From assembly GCA_028718125.1 (NCBI GenBank), contig JAQUMN010000004.1:62001-126000 (forward strand): a DNA stretch of 64,000 nucleotides, read 5' to 3'. Source of the DNA: Kiritimatiellia bacterium (GTDB lineage Bacteria; Verrucomicrobiota; Kiritimatiellia; JAAZAB01). Made by a program: the position numbers and the translations under genes. Every line of letters begins with the position of its first letter. The stretch's first letter is position 1. Of this stretch, positions 28,294 to 37,763 are shown in pieces. The notes under the pieces are model-generated. The model had not been told where the DNA came from. It saw nothing but the letters and a program-made list of their open reading frames with translations, and ran no database searches.

Positions 28294-30891
28294 ATGCAAA
28301 CACTGCAACTGTTCACAATTGCCCCCGCAATTCCCGAAAAACTCCTTTTTCTGGAAGCCCTCGCCCGCAATCTGTGGTGGTCCTGGAATCCCGATGCCAA
28401 CGAACTGTTCCGCCGGATCAACCGCGAACTCTGGAAGGAGACCAAGTTCAATCCGGTTCTGTTCCTGAGCCGCGTACCTCAGGAGCGGCTGACGGCGCTG
28501 GCCGCCGACGAAAGCTTCATGGCCCACCTGGTGCGTGTGCGCCAGGCCTTCGAGAAGGAAACCCTTCAACCGGCCGAAACGCGCAGTCCCGTGTATGCGC
28601 CAGGCGACTGCATCGCCTATTTCTGCGCCGAGTTTGGCGTCCACGAAAGCCTGCCGCTCTTTGCCGGCGGCCTGGGCGCGTTAGCCGGCGACCACCTGAA
28701 GTCCGCCTCCAACATGGGTTTGCCGCTTGTCGCTGTAGGCCTCCTGTATCGGCAGGGCTATTTCCGCCAGTACCTGAACAACGACGGCTGGCAACAGGAA
28801 GTTTATCCTGAAAACGAAATTCATAACCTGCCCCTGGAACGGGTGTTTAAGCCCGACGGCAAGCCGCTGACCGTTCACATTCCCGCACCGGGCCACGCTC
28901 TGCACGCAGCCGTTTGGAAAGTACAGGTGGGCCGTATTCCGATCATCCTGCTTGATTCCAATATCCCGGAAAATCCGCCCGATTGGCACGATGTTACCCG
29001 CCAACTATACGGCGGCGACCATCGCACGCGCCTCCTGCAGGAGATTCTGCTCGGCATCGGCGGCCTGCACGCCCTGTACGAGATGGGGCTCGAACCGCAG
29101 GTTTGCCACATGAACGAGGGCCACTCCGCATTCATAAGCCTGGAACGGCTGGCGCACCTCATGGGCAAATATGGTCTTGATAAAAAAACGGCGCTGGAAA
29201 TCATCGTGCGCACCAATGTGTTCACAACGCACACTCCCGTGGCCGCCGGCCATGACGAATTTCCCCTGGATATGCTCCGCCCGTTTTTTGAGGCTCTGCA
29301 TACGAGCATGGATGACCTGCTGAGCCTGGGCCGCGCCGCGCGCGCCGGCGACGGCGTCCCCGTCTCGATGACGGTGCTGGCTTTGCGCCTCTCGCAATAC
29401 TGCAACGGCGTCAGCCGCCTGCACGGCGCTGTGGCGCGCCGCATGTGGGCGCACCTGTGGCCCGGACGGCCGGAAGATGAAGTTCCCATCACCTCCATCA
29501 CCAATGGCGTGCACTCGCCTTCATGGTTATCGCCGGAAAATATCCTGTTATTCGACCGTTACCTTGGTCCTAAGTGGCACACCAAGCCCGGGGATGCATC
29601 CATGCTTGAGCGGATCGACCAGATTCCCGACGAGGAACTCTGGCGTGCCCACGAACTCAGCCGCGCCAGCCTGATCCGCGAATGCCGCGAATGGATGGCG
29701 CGCCAATTACATCGCCGCAACGCCGGCAAGGCCGAACTGGAAAAGGCCAATGCAATGCTCGATCCCGATATCCTGACCATCGGGTTTGCCCGGCGGTTTG
29801 CCACTTACAAGCGCGCCGGATTGTTCCTGCACGATGCGGCGCGGTTCGAGGCGTTGTTGACCGGCAAAACGCCGATTCAGGTAATCTTCGCCGGCAAGGC
29901 TCATCCGCGCGACAACGAGGGCAAGGAAATCATCCGCCAGATTGTACACTTCTCGCGGCGCGCCAAGGTCTGCCACCGGATTGTTTTTATCGAGGATTAC
30001 GATATCGACGTGGCGCGTTTCCTGGTCCAGGGCGTGGACGTGTGGCTCAATACGCCGCGCCGCCCGCTGGAAGCCAGCGGCACCTCCGGCATGAAGGCGG
30101 CCGTCAACGGCGCGCTGAACGTCAGTATCCTGGACGGCTGGTGGGACGAGGCCTACTCGCCCGAGCGCGGATGGAGTATCGGGCACGGCGAGGAATATCA
30201 AGATGCCGGTTACCAGGATGCCGTGGAAAGCCAGGCGCTCTACAATTTGATCGAGAGCGAGGTAATTCCATGCTTTTACACGCGGGTTAACGACCACTTG
30301 CCGGCGCCGTGGGTCAAGATGATGAAGGCCGCTATCAAGATGGCGTTTGTCAATTTCAGCTCTCATCGCATGGTGCGGGAATACGAGGAGCGGTTTTACA
30401 TTCCGGCCCTCCAACGGGGCCGAACGCTCCTGGCCGACAACGCGGCCGAGGCCCACGCCCTGGTCAAGCAGCACGCGCGTTTGGTCCGGCTCTGGCCGCA
30501 AATTCGCGTTGGCCATCCACGTCCGTCCCGACCTCCCGAAGAGTCGGGACTAAGCTCCATCGTCGCGGGCGGGCCGGCGACGCAGACCGAGTTGGGATGC
30601 CTGCGCGTGGGCGACGCATTTACCGTGACCGTTCCGGTGCACCTGGGCGAACTGCGCCCCGAGGAAGCGGAGGTTGAGCTCTTCTACGGCCAGGTGAATA
30701 TGAATGGCGCCATCACGGCCAGTCACCGGCAGCCGATGACCACCAACCGGAAAACGGACGATGGACAGCATATCTTCGAGTGCCGACTGGAATGCGGAAC
30801 GACCGGCCGTTACGGCTTTACCGTGCGCATCATTCCCCACGGCGACGCTTGGACGCAAAACCTGCCGGGCCTTATGACTTGGGCAGAGTAG
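28294..30891 (+). CDS. glgP: alpha-glucan (glycogen) phosphorylase, GT35
   Basis: NLWWSWNPDANELF, FCAEFGVHESLPLFAGGLGALAGDHLKSASNMG, NTPRRPLEASGTSGMKAAVNG. Confidence 0.96.
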   Translation: MQTLQLFTIAPAIPEKLLFLEALARNLWWSWNPDANELFRRINRELWKETKFNPVLFLSRVPQERLTALAADESFMAHLVRVRQAFEKETLQPAETRSPVYAPGDCIAYFCAEFGVHESLPLFAGGLGALAGDHLKSASNMGLPLVAVGLLYRQGYFRQYLNNDGWQQEVYPENEIHNLPLERVFKPDGKPLTVHIPAPGHALHAAVWKVQVGRIPIILLDSNIPENPPDWHDVTRQLYGGDHRTRLLQEILLGIGGLHALYEMGLEPQVCHMNEGHSAFISLERLAHLMGKYGLDKKTALEIIVRTNVFTTHTPVAAGHDEFPLDMLRPFFEALHTSMDDLLSLGRAARAGDGVPVSMTVLALRLSQYCNGVSRLHGAVARRMWAHLWPGRPEDEVPITSITNGVHSPSWLSPENILLFDRYLGPKWHTKPGDASMLERIDQIPDEELWRAHELSRASLIRECREWMARQLHRRNAGKAELEKANAMLDPDILTIGFARRFATYKRAGLFLHDAARFEALLTGKTPIQVIFAGKAHPRDNEGKEIIRQIVHFSRRAKVCHRIVFIEDYDIDVARFLVQGVDVWLNTPRRPLEASGTSGMKAAVNGALNVSILDGWWDEAYSPERGWSIGHGEEYQDAGYQDAVESQALYNLIESEVIPCFYTRVNDHLPAPWVKMMKAAIKMAFVNFSSHRMVREYEERFYIPALQRGRTLLADNAAEAHALVKQHARLVRLWPQIRVGHPRPSRPPEESGLSSIVAGGPATQTELGCLRVGDAFTVTVPVHLGELRPEEAEVELFYGQVNMNGAITASHRQPMTTNRKTDDGQHIFECRLECGTTGRYGFTVRIIPHGDAWTQNLPGLMTWAE

Positions 30892-31045
30892 AAACCAGAC
30901 GACAGATGACTCGCCTGGGCGAAGCGCTCCGGCGGAACCTGGCGGACGACAGAAAACGAAGCGAACGCCCAACGTTGAATAAAACAAGGATTGGGGTTTT
31001 TATCCCGACTCTCCGAGAGGTCGGGATGTGACCGCGTTGCGATAT

Positions 31046-31272
31046 ATCGGGCGTAGCCCCGATCACGCCGCTTCGACGGGTATCGGGACGAAGCTCGATG
31101 CAACCGTGTGTCGAATTCGGTTTCCGCCGGAGGCGGATTCGGAAAAGCAAGGCAAGCTTGGGCCGAATGCGGGTGCGCCGCGCGAAGCATTGGACTCGTG
31201 TCCCTGCGAGGGCGGGAAACCCGCAGGCGGACCAAGATCGCCATTGCCTTTTCCGAACCGAATTCGACACAC
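31046..31272 (+). ncRNA. structured element family SE, copy A (5' leader of glgA)
   Basis: P0 ATCGGGC/GCTCGAT, linker GATGCAACC, P1 GTGTGTCGAATTCGGTT/AACCGAATTCGACACAC, side hairpin TCCGCCggaGGCGGA, apical GGAC-TCGT-GTCC. Confidence 0.7.
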
Positions 31273-31322
31273 TGCCGACGGAAGGCAAGGGCCGGGCGGA
31301 ATGACAGAGGAGGAATATACCC

Positions 31323-32834
31323 GTGGCAAGCACGCACAACCCGCGCATCCTGATCGTCACGCCGGAGATCACTTATCTCCCGCACGGCATGGGCAATATG
31401 GCCAACTACCTCGTGGCCAAGGCGGGCGGACTGGCCGACGTCTCCGCGGCGCTGGTCAGCGCCCTGTTCGAGGCCGGCGCCGACGTCCACGTGGCCCTGC
31501 CGCATTATCGCCAGATGTTCAATTTCAACATCGGAAACCTGATCAGCGACGAACTGCGCGCCTACAAGACCAAGCTGCCGGACGAGCGCATCCACCTAGC
31601 CGAAGACCGCATTTTCTATTACCGCTCCAACGTCTACAACGCGCACGAGGAGGAAAACCCCAACCTGGCCCTGGCCTTCCAGCGGGAGGTGATCAACAAC
31701 ATCATCCCGCGTGTCCAGCCGAACCTGATCCATTGCAACGACTGGATGACGGGGCTCATCCCGGCCCTGGCCCGGCGCCTGAAGATTCCCTGCCTCTTCA
31801 CCGTGCACAACATCCACTCCCTGAAAACCACCCTGGCCCGCATCGAGGAAAGCGGCATAGACGCCGCCGAGTTCTGGCGCTTCCTGTATTACCAGTGGAT
31901 GCCGCACGCCTACGAGGAAAGCCGCGACCGTAATCCGGTGGATTTCCTGGTCAGCGGCATTTTTGCCGCGCACTTCATCAACACCGTCAGCCCTACGTTT
32001 CTTAATGAACTGACCGAGAGCCGGTTCGATTTCGTGGATGGCGCCCTGCGCTACGAGCTGGCCAACAAACTCGCCGCCGGCTGCGCCACGGGCATCCTGA
32101 ACGCGCCTAATCCATCCTATGACCCCGCGACCGATCCCGCCCTGCCCTGCCGCTACGGCGCAGAAGACTGTTTGCGCGGCAAGCTCAAAGCTAAGCACGC
32201 GCTCCAGAAACAGGTGGAACTGGCGCGCGCCGACACCTCGCCGCTTTTCTTCTGGCCGTCGCGCTTGGACCCGGTCCAGAAAGGCTGCCAACTGTTGGCC
32301 GACATCCTTTTTGCGGTGGTGGATAAGTACCGGCGCGAGGGCTTGCAGATTGTCTTTGTGGCCAACGGCTCGTTCCAGACCAATTTCCACGACATCGTCC
32401 GCCGGCACAGCCTGCAATCTCGCGTGGCAGTCTGTAATTTCAGCGAAAGCCTGTCGCGCCTGGCCTATGCGGCCTCCGATTTCGTGCTCATGCCGTCCCG
32501 GTTCGAGCCCTGCGGCCTGCCGCAGATGATCAGTTGCAAGTACGGGAGTCTGCCGTTGGCGCACGACACGGGCGGCATTCACGACACGATTACGCCGCTG
32601 GATATCGGAAAAAACACCGGGAACGGATTTCTGTTCCGCGATTACGACCGCCAGGCCCTGAGCTGGGGCTTTGACCAAGCTATGGCGTTTTTCCGCCAGC
32701 CTGAGGACGTGCGCACGCAGCAGATCGCCCGGATTATGCGCGACAGCGCCGAACGCTTCACGCACCCCGTCACGGCCAGGAAATATCTCCAACTTTACGA
32801 AACTATGCTGGACCGGCCGTTGATCCGGGGATAG
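31323..32834 (+). CDS. glgA: glycogen/starch synthase GT5 family (GTG start)
   Basis: ITYLPHGMGNMANYLVAKAGGLADVSAAL, HCNDWMTGLIPAL, SRFEPCGLPQMISCKYGSLPLAHDTGGI; RBS aggagga. Confidence 0.94.
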   Translation: MASTHNPRILIVTPEITYLPHGMGNMANYLVAKAGGLADVSAALVSALFEAGADVHVALPHYRQMFNFNIGNLISDELRAYKTKLPDERIHLAEDRIFYYRSNVYNAHEEENPNLALAFQREVINNIIPRVQPNLIHCNDWMTGLIPALARRLKIPCLFTVHNIHSLKTTLARIEESGIDAAEFWRFLYYQWMPHAYEESRDRNPVDFLVSGIFAAHFINTVSPTFLNELTESRFDFVDGALRYELANKLAAGCATGILNAPNPSYDPATDPALPCRYGAEDCLRGKLKAKHALQKQVELARADTSPLFFWPSRLDPVQKGCQLLADILFAVVDKYRREGLQIVFVANGSFQTNFHDIVRRHSLQSRVAVCNFSESLSRLAYAASDFVLMPSRFEPCGLPQMISCKYGSLPLAHDTGGIHDTITPLDIGKNTGNGFLFRDYDRQALSWGFDQAMAFFRQPEDVRTQQIARIMRDSAERFTHPVTARKYLQLYETMLDRPLIRG

Positions 32835-32838
32835 CGAC

Positions 32839-32864
32839 CAGACGACAGACGACGGACGACAGAC
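32839..32864 (+). repeat. low-complexity CAGACGACAGACGACGGACGACAGAC repeat
   Basis: Inverted relative to 33046-33094 (shared 15-mer CGTCCGTCGTCTGTC). Confidence 0.8.
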
Positions 32865-32967
32865 ACCAGCCATGAGAAGAAAGAAAGCGCACGGAAAACC
32901 AGATGTGATCAACACGTGATTCGTAGCCACGCCGGCTTGTCCCGCCGAAGCGGATTCGCGCTAGCGG

Positions 32968-35136
32968 ATGAGGACGTGGAGTAATTTCATGGTTACAACA
33001 CCTAAACGTCGAAAGTCCGCTTGCCCCCAGCGTCCCGCCTCCGCTGTCCATCGTCCGTCGTCTGTCATCCGTCATCTGTCATCCGTCGTCTGTCCTCCGC
33101 CTTCCGTCCCCCGCCTGGTCCGTGACGATCCCTACCTGGCGCCCTATGCCGATTGGATCGCGCGGCGGGTTCAATTGGCCAAGGAAACCGAGACGCGCCT
33201 GACAGGCGGGACGATGGCACCCGCCTGCAACGCTGTGCGTAGCACGGCGGGCAGGTTAGCCGATTTCGCCGCCGGGCATGAATATTTCGGGTTGCACCGG
33301 CAGGGAGACGCATGGGTCCTGCGCGAGTGGGCGCCCAACGCCACGGCCATCACGCTGATCGGCACCTTCTCGCAGTGGCGCGAGGATCCTGCCCTGGCCC
33401 TGCGCCGCTTGAACCTCGATGGCGTGTGGGAGCTGCATCTGCCCGCTGCAACCCTTAAGCACGGCGACCTCTATCGCCTGCGGATGCACTGGCGCGGCGG
33501 GAGCGGCGACCGCCTGAGCGCCTATGCCCGGCGCGTGGTCCAGGACGAACACACCAAGATTTTCAACGCCCAGGTCTGGGCACCGGCCGATCCTTATCTC
33601 TGGCGGCACACATTCCAACGGTCCGGCGGCTGCAGGACGCCGCTGATCTACGAAGCGCACGTCGGCATGGCCCAGGAAGAGGGCAAAGTCGGGACATACC
33701 GGGAATTCAAGGAAAAAATTTTGCCGCGCATCGTGGCGGCGGGTTACAACACGATCCAGCTCATGGCCATCCAGGAGCATCCCTATTACGGCTCGTTCGG
33801 CTACCACGTGACCAATTATTTCGCCGCCTCGTCCCGCTTCGGCACGCCGGAGGAACTGAAGGACCTTGTGGATACAGCCCACGCGGCGGGACTCGCGGTC
33901 ATCATGGATTTGATTCATTCCCACGCGGCGCGCAATGAGGTGGAAGGCTTGAGCCGGTTCGACGGCACGCTCTTCCAATATTTCCACGAAGGCCCGCGCG
34001 GATTGCACGAGCTTTGGGATTCACGTTGTTTCGACTACGGCAAACCCCAGGTACTGCATTTCCTGCTCTCCAACTGTCGGTTCTGGCTGGATGAGTACCG
34101 GTTTGACGGCTTCCGGTTCGACGGCATCACCAGCATGCTCTACCGGCATCATGGACTCGGCAAGGCGTTCACTTCTTATGCCGATTATTTTAATGAAAGC
34201 GTGGACGAACAGGCCCTCGCCTATCTGACCCTGGCCAATAAGGTCATTCACGCCGTGCGCCCCGACGCCCTGACCGTGGCGGAGGATATGAGCGGCATGC
34301 CGGGCCTGGCCGCGCCCGTTGAGCGCGGCGGCGTGGGCTTCGACTTCCGGCTGGCCATGGGCATTCCGGATTACTGGATCAAGCTCACCAAGGATACCCG
34401 CGACGAGGACTGGTCCATGAGCACCCTGTGGCACGAACTCACCAATCGCCGCCGCGACGAGCGCACCATCAGTTACGCCGAATCGCACGACCAGGCCCTG
34501 GTGGGCGACCAAACGCTGATCTTCCGCCTGATCGAGCGGGACATGTATAATCACATGGCTCTCGACTCGCGCACCCTGCAGGTGGATCGCGGGCTGGCCC
34601 TGCACAAGATGATCCGGTTGGCCACGCTGGCCACGGCGGGCAATGGGTATCTCACCTTCATGGGCAACGAGTTCGGCCACCCGGAATGGATTGATTTTCC
34701 GCGCGAAGGCAACAACTGGTCCTACCATTACGCCCGGCGCCAGTGGCGCCTGCGGGATGATCATTCCCTTGTTTATCATTTCCTGGCCGATTTCGACAAG
34801 GCAATGATTGAGATGGCGCGGCTCGCCAATCTGCTGGATGATCCCGACCTGCGCCTGCGCGTGGAGCACGGCGACGACAAAGTGCTGGGCTTTGAGCGCG
34901 CGGGTCTGTTGTTCCTGTTCAACTTCCACCCGGAGAAATCTTATCCCGACTATCCCGTGGAGGCCACGCCGGGCGAATACCGGCTGATCTTGGACAGCGA
35001 CGCGCCTTTTTTCGGCGGCCACAGCCGGCTTGCGCCCAACCAGACCTATGTTGCGGCGCCCGACGCCAAGGGGCGCACGCTGCTCACCGCCTATCTTCCC
35101 TCCCGCACTGCACTGGTTCTGCAAAAGCTGGCATGA
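32968..35136 (+). CDS. glgB: 1,4-alpha-glucan branching enzyme
   Basis: LIYEAHVGMAQEEGKVGTYREF, DEYRFDGFRFDGITSMLYRHHG, AEDMSGMPG; start 32968 or 32989; N-terminal ~45 aa partly repeat-derived. Confidence 0.95.
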   Translation: MRTWSNFMVTTPKRRKSACPQRPASAVHRPSSVIRHLSSVVCPPPSVPRLVRDDPYLAPYADWIARRVQLAKETETRLTGGTMAPACNAVRSTAGRLADFAAGHEYFGLHRQGDAWVLREWAPNATAITLIGTFSQWREDPALALRRLNLDGVWELHLPAATLKHGDLYRLRMHWRGGSGDRLSAYARRVVQDEHTKIFNAQVWAPADPYLWRHTFQRSGGCRTPLIYEAHVGMAQEEGKVGTYREFKEKILPRIVAAGYNTIQLMAIQEHPYYGSFGYHVTNYFAASSRFGTPEELKDLVDTAHAAGLAVIMDLIHSHAARNEVEGLSRFDGTLFQYFHEGPRGLHELWDSRCFDYGKPQVLHFLLSNCRFWLDEYRFDGFRFDGITSMLYRHHGLGKAFTSYADYFNESVDEQALAYLTLANKVIHAVRPDALTVAEDMSGMPGLAAPVERGGVGFDFRLAMGIPDYWIKLTKDTRDEDWSMSTLWHELTNRRRDERTISYAESHDQALVGDQTLIFRLIERDMYNHMALDSRTLQVDRGLALHKMIRLATLATAGNGYLTFMGNEFGHPEWIDFPREGNNWSYHYARRQWRLRDDHSLVYHFLADFDKAMIEMARLANLLDDPDLRLRVEHGDDKVLGFERAGLLFLFNFHPEKSYPDYPVEATPGEYRLILDSDAPFFGGHSRLAPNQTYVAAPDAKGRTLLTAYLPSRTALVLQKLA
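33046..33094 (+). repeat. low-complexity GTCCRTCGTC/TGTCATCC repeat within the glgB N-terminus
   Basis: tgtccatcgtccgtcgtctgtcatccgtcatctgtcatccgtcgtctgtcc. Confidence 0.85.
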
Positions 35137-35222
35137 TGACTTGACCGGCGACATGTGCTATATTTGCGCGTGTATTTTCTGTAAGGCCTCAGTTATGTGG
35201 GTAAGAGTGTGAACTTCAATGC

Positions 35223-35290
35223 TGTCATTCCCGCGAAAGCGGGAATCCAGCATTGATTTTTCTGGATTCCCGATCAGGTCGGGAATGACA
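35223..35290. repeat. palindromic repeat R2 (GTCATTCCCGCGAAAGCGGGAATCC type)
   Basis: Module A 35223-35249 and module B 35263-35290; same modules inside mfd in opposite order. Confidence 0.9.
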
Positions 35291-35353
35291 GAATCGATCA
35301 GCGCCACCCAGTAACTGAGGGATCGCTATTTTAATTCATGAAAGGGCTTCATC

Positions 35354-36187
35354 ATGCTTCAATTTACCGTAAACGAAAAACTTTGCACCCGTTGCGGACT
35401 TTGCGCCGCCGACTGCCCCGCGCGCATCATCACGCAGGAAGGAAAGGCGCTGCCGTCCATTCGCCCGGACCAGGAAGCCGAATGCCTGCAGTGCCAGCAT
35501 TGCCTGGCCATCTGCCCCACGGCGGCCATCTCCATCCTGGGAAGAAATCCCGACAACAGCCTGCCGCTTTCCGCCGACAGCTTTCCCCGGTTAGACTCCA
35601 TGAGCCGGTTCATCCGCGGACGGCGCAGCATCCGGAAATATAAGGATGAAAACGTGGACCCGGCCTTGATCCGTCAACTGCTGGCCACGCTGGCCAATGT
35701 CCCCACCGGCGTCAACCGCCGCGCGCTGACCTTTACCGTGATTGACGATAAGGCCGTCATGCACCGATTGAGGGAGAACGTCCTCGCCGCGCTCGCCACC
35801 GCGATCAAGGCCGGGCGGATTCCCGAGCGATTAAAGTACCTGCAGAATGCCCCGCCGGCCTATTATGAACGCAAGGAGGACATCCTCTTCCGCGGTGCGC
35901 CGCATGCCCTGGTAGTCTCGGCGCCGCCCGATGCCCCTTGTCCTGCCGAGGACGTCGTCCTGGCACTGGCCTATTTCGATCTCCTGGCACAGAGTGCCCG
36001 GCTCGGTACAGTCTGGTGGGGTATGCTCAAGATGGTCCTCGAGACCCTGCCCGACCTCAAAGCGCTGATCGGCCTGCCGCCCCGCCAGCGCTATTATTAT
36101 GGCATGCTTTTCGGCATTCCCGCCATTCACTATCCCCGCACTGTCCAGCGCGATGATGCCGCGGTCGTCAAGCGGGTATCGTTATAA
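35354..36187 (+). CDS. nitroreductase with N-terminal 2x[4Fe-4S] ferredoxin domain
   Basis: CTRCGLCAADCPARII, CLQCQHCLAICPTAAI, RGRRSIRKYKDENVD. Confidence 0.92.
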   Translation: MLQFTVNEKLCTRCGLCAADCPARIITQEGKALPSIRPDQEAECLQCQHCLAICPTAAISILGRNPDNSLPLSADSFPRLDSMSRFIRGRRSIRKYKDENVDPALIRQLLATLANVPTGVNRRALTFTVIDDKAVMHRLRENVLAALATAIKAGRIPERLKYLQNAPPAYYERKEDILFRGAPHALVVSAPPDAPCPAEDVVLALAYFDLLAQSARLGTVWWGMLKMVLETLPDLKALIGLPPRQRYYYGMLFGIPAIHYPRTVQRDDAAVVKRVSL

Positions 36188-36212
36188 GAAAACCTGATAG
36201 GAGCATTTACCC

Positions 36213-37646
36213 ATGCGCTTGACATGCACATTCCTTTCCGAACAGGAAAAGCAACGGATTCACGAGGACAGCCTGGCCATTCTTGCCGACGTCGGCGTCA
36301 AATTCTTGAGCGCCAAGGCCCGCAAGATCCTCGCCGACCATGGCGCGCGCGTGGACAAGGCCGACATGATCGCCCATATCCCGCGGACGATGGTTGACCA
36401 GGCCCTCAAGACCGCGCCCAAATCATTTGTGCTCGGCGCCCGCAATCCGGCCTTCGATTTTGCCATGCCGTCCGCGTTCACGGGGTACACGCTGGATGGC
36501 GCCGCCACCTTCGCCGTTGATTTCGAATCGGGCGAACGGCGGCCGGCCGTCACCCGCGACCTGGTCTCCAGCCTGAGGATTTTCGAAGAATTGCCGCTCG
36601 GCGCCGTCGTCTGGCCAAACGTTGTACTGGACGATATTCCGCTGCCGGGCGCCGATATCCGGACCGCGTTCCTCTCGTTGATGCACTCGTCCAAGCACAT
36701 TCAGCATGAAGTCCATAGCCGGGAGGAAATTCCGTACCTGATCGAAGGGCTGGCCGCCATCCTGGGGGGCGAGGATGAGATCCGGAAGCGCAAGATATTT
36801 TCGGTGTGCTATTGCACCATCCCGCCGCTCACCCACGATGCGGAGATGTGCGACGCCGCGCTCGACCTGGTGCGTTACCATGTGCCCATCCTGCCCTACC
36901 CGATGCCCGCCTGCGGCTCAACGGGTCCGGCCAGCCTTTACTCGGACGTAGCCCTTGCCAACGCGGAAAGCCTCTCTGCTCTCGTCCTGTTCCAGATGGC
37001 CGAACCCGGCACACCGATCATCTGCGGCCACGCCGCCGGTATTATGAATTTCCGTTCGGGCGGTTTCCTCGAGGGTGCGCCGGAATCCACGTTGATCAAC
37101 GGCGCCCTGGGCGAAATGGCCCGTTTCTACCGCCTGCCCAATACGCAGGCCGGGTGCCTGACCGATGCCAAGTCGCCCGGCCCCCAGGCCATCATCGAAA
37201 AAATGACCAGCGCCCTCCCCCTGGTGCTCTCCGGGGTGGACGCGATCAACGGCATCGGCGAAATCGAAACCAGCCAGCTTCTCGTCCTGGAACAAATCGT
37301 GGTGGACCATGAGATCGCGCGCCTCTGCAAGCGCATGAAGGATGGCGTGGACGTGTCCGACGCCAGGAATTACATGGCCGATGTCGCCAACGTCAAACCC
37401 GGCGGCCATTTCCTGATGGAACCCAGCACGCTGGAGGCCTGCCGCAGCGGCGAGTTTTTAATGCCGGACCTGCTGGACCGCAACACCCGCGACCAGTGGC
37501 TGGAACTTGGCCGGCCGGATGTCTATCCCGAAGCCCGCAAGAAGGCGCAGGCCATCCTGGCCGCCCCGCAGAAAAATTCCCTGCCGGACGCCGTCATCGG
37601 CAAACTGGAGGATATCCTGCGCCGCGCCGACCGGGATCTGGAATGA
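36213..37646 (+). CDS. trimethylamine:corrinoid methyltransferase (MttB) superfamily protein, non-pyrrolysine type
   Basis: LADVGVKFLSAKARKIL, FTGYTLDGAATFAVD, GGFLEGAPESTLINGALGEMARFYRLPN; no in-frame amber. Confidence 0.88.
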   Translation: MRLTCTFLSEQEKQRIHEDSLAILADVGVKFLSAKARKILADHGARVDKADMIAHIPRTMVDQALKTAPKSFVLGARNPAFDFAMPSAFTGYTLDGAATFAVDFESGERRPAVTRDLVSSLRIFEELPLGAVVWPNVVLDDIPLPGADIRTAFLSLMHSSKHIQHEVHSREEIPYLIEGLAAILGGEDEIRKRKIFSVCYCTIPPLTHDAEMCDAALDLVRYHVPILPYPMPACGSTGPASLYSDVALANAESLSALVLFQMAEPGTPIICGHAAGIMNFRSGGFLEGAPESTLINGALGEMARFYRLPNTQAGCLTDAKSPGPQAIIEKMTSALPLVLSGVDAINGIGEIETSQLLVLEQIVVDHEIARLCKRMKDGVDVSDARNYMADVANVKPGGHFLMEPSTLEACRSGEFLMPDLLDRNTRDQWLELGRPDVYPEARKKAQAILAAPQKNSLPDAVIGKLEDILRRADRDLE

Positions 37647-37693
37647 TGGGCGCCTTCATTGCCCACCGGATGTGTGTTTCAATATAGCTTGCG

Positions 37694-37732
37694 TTTTATG
37701 GAGGACGGCGGGCCTCCGCCGCCGTTTGTGGC
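37694..37732 (+). repeat. 39-bp inverted repeat, left arm
   Basis: ttttatggaggacggcgggcctccgccgccgtttgtggc; 34/39 to the reverse complement of the right arm. Confidence 0.85.
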
Positions 37733-37763
37733 ATGCAAATGGCTGATATTTGATTTCACGAAC

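Noticed and set aside
30810-31595. 261-aa minus ORF and overlapping ORFs across the glgP-glgA junction
   Set aside because: They run through structured element copy A and antisense glgA; repeat translation, not genes.
31596-32930. 444-aa minus strand ORF
   Set aside because: Antisense to glgA.
36213-37646. Pyrrolysine-containing trimethylamine methyltransferase
   Set aside because: No in-frame amber codon; consistent with the non-Pyl MttB superfamily.
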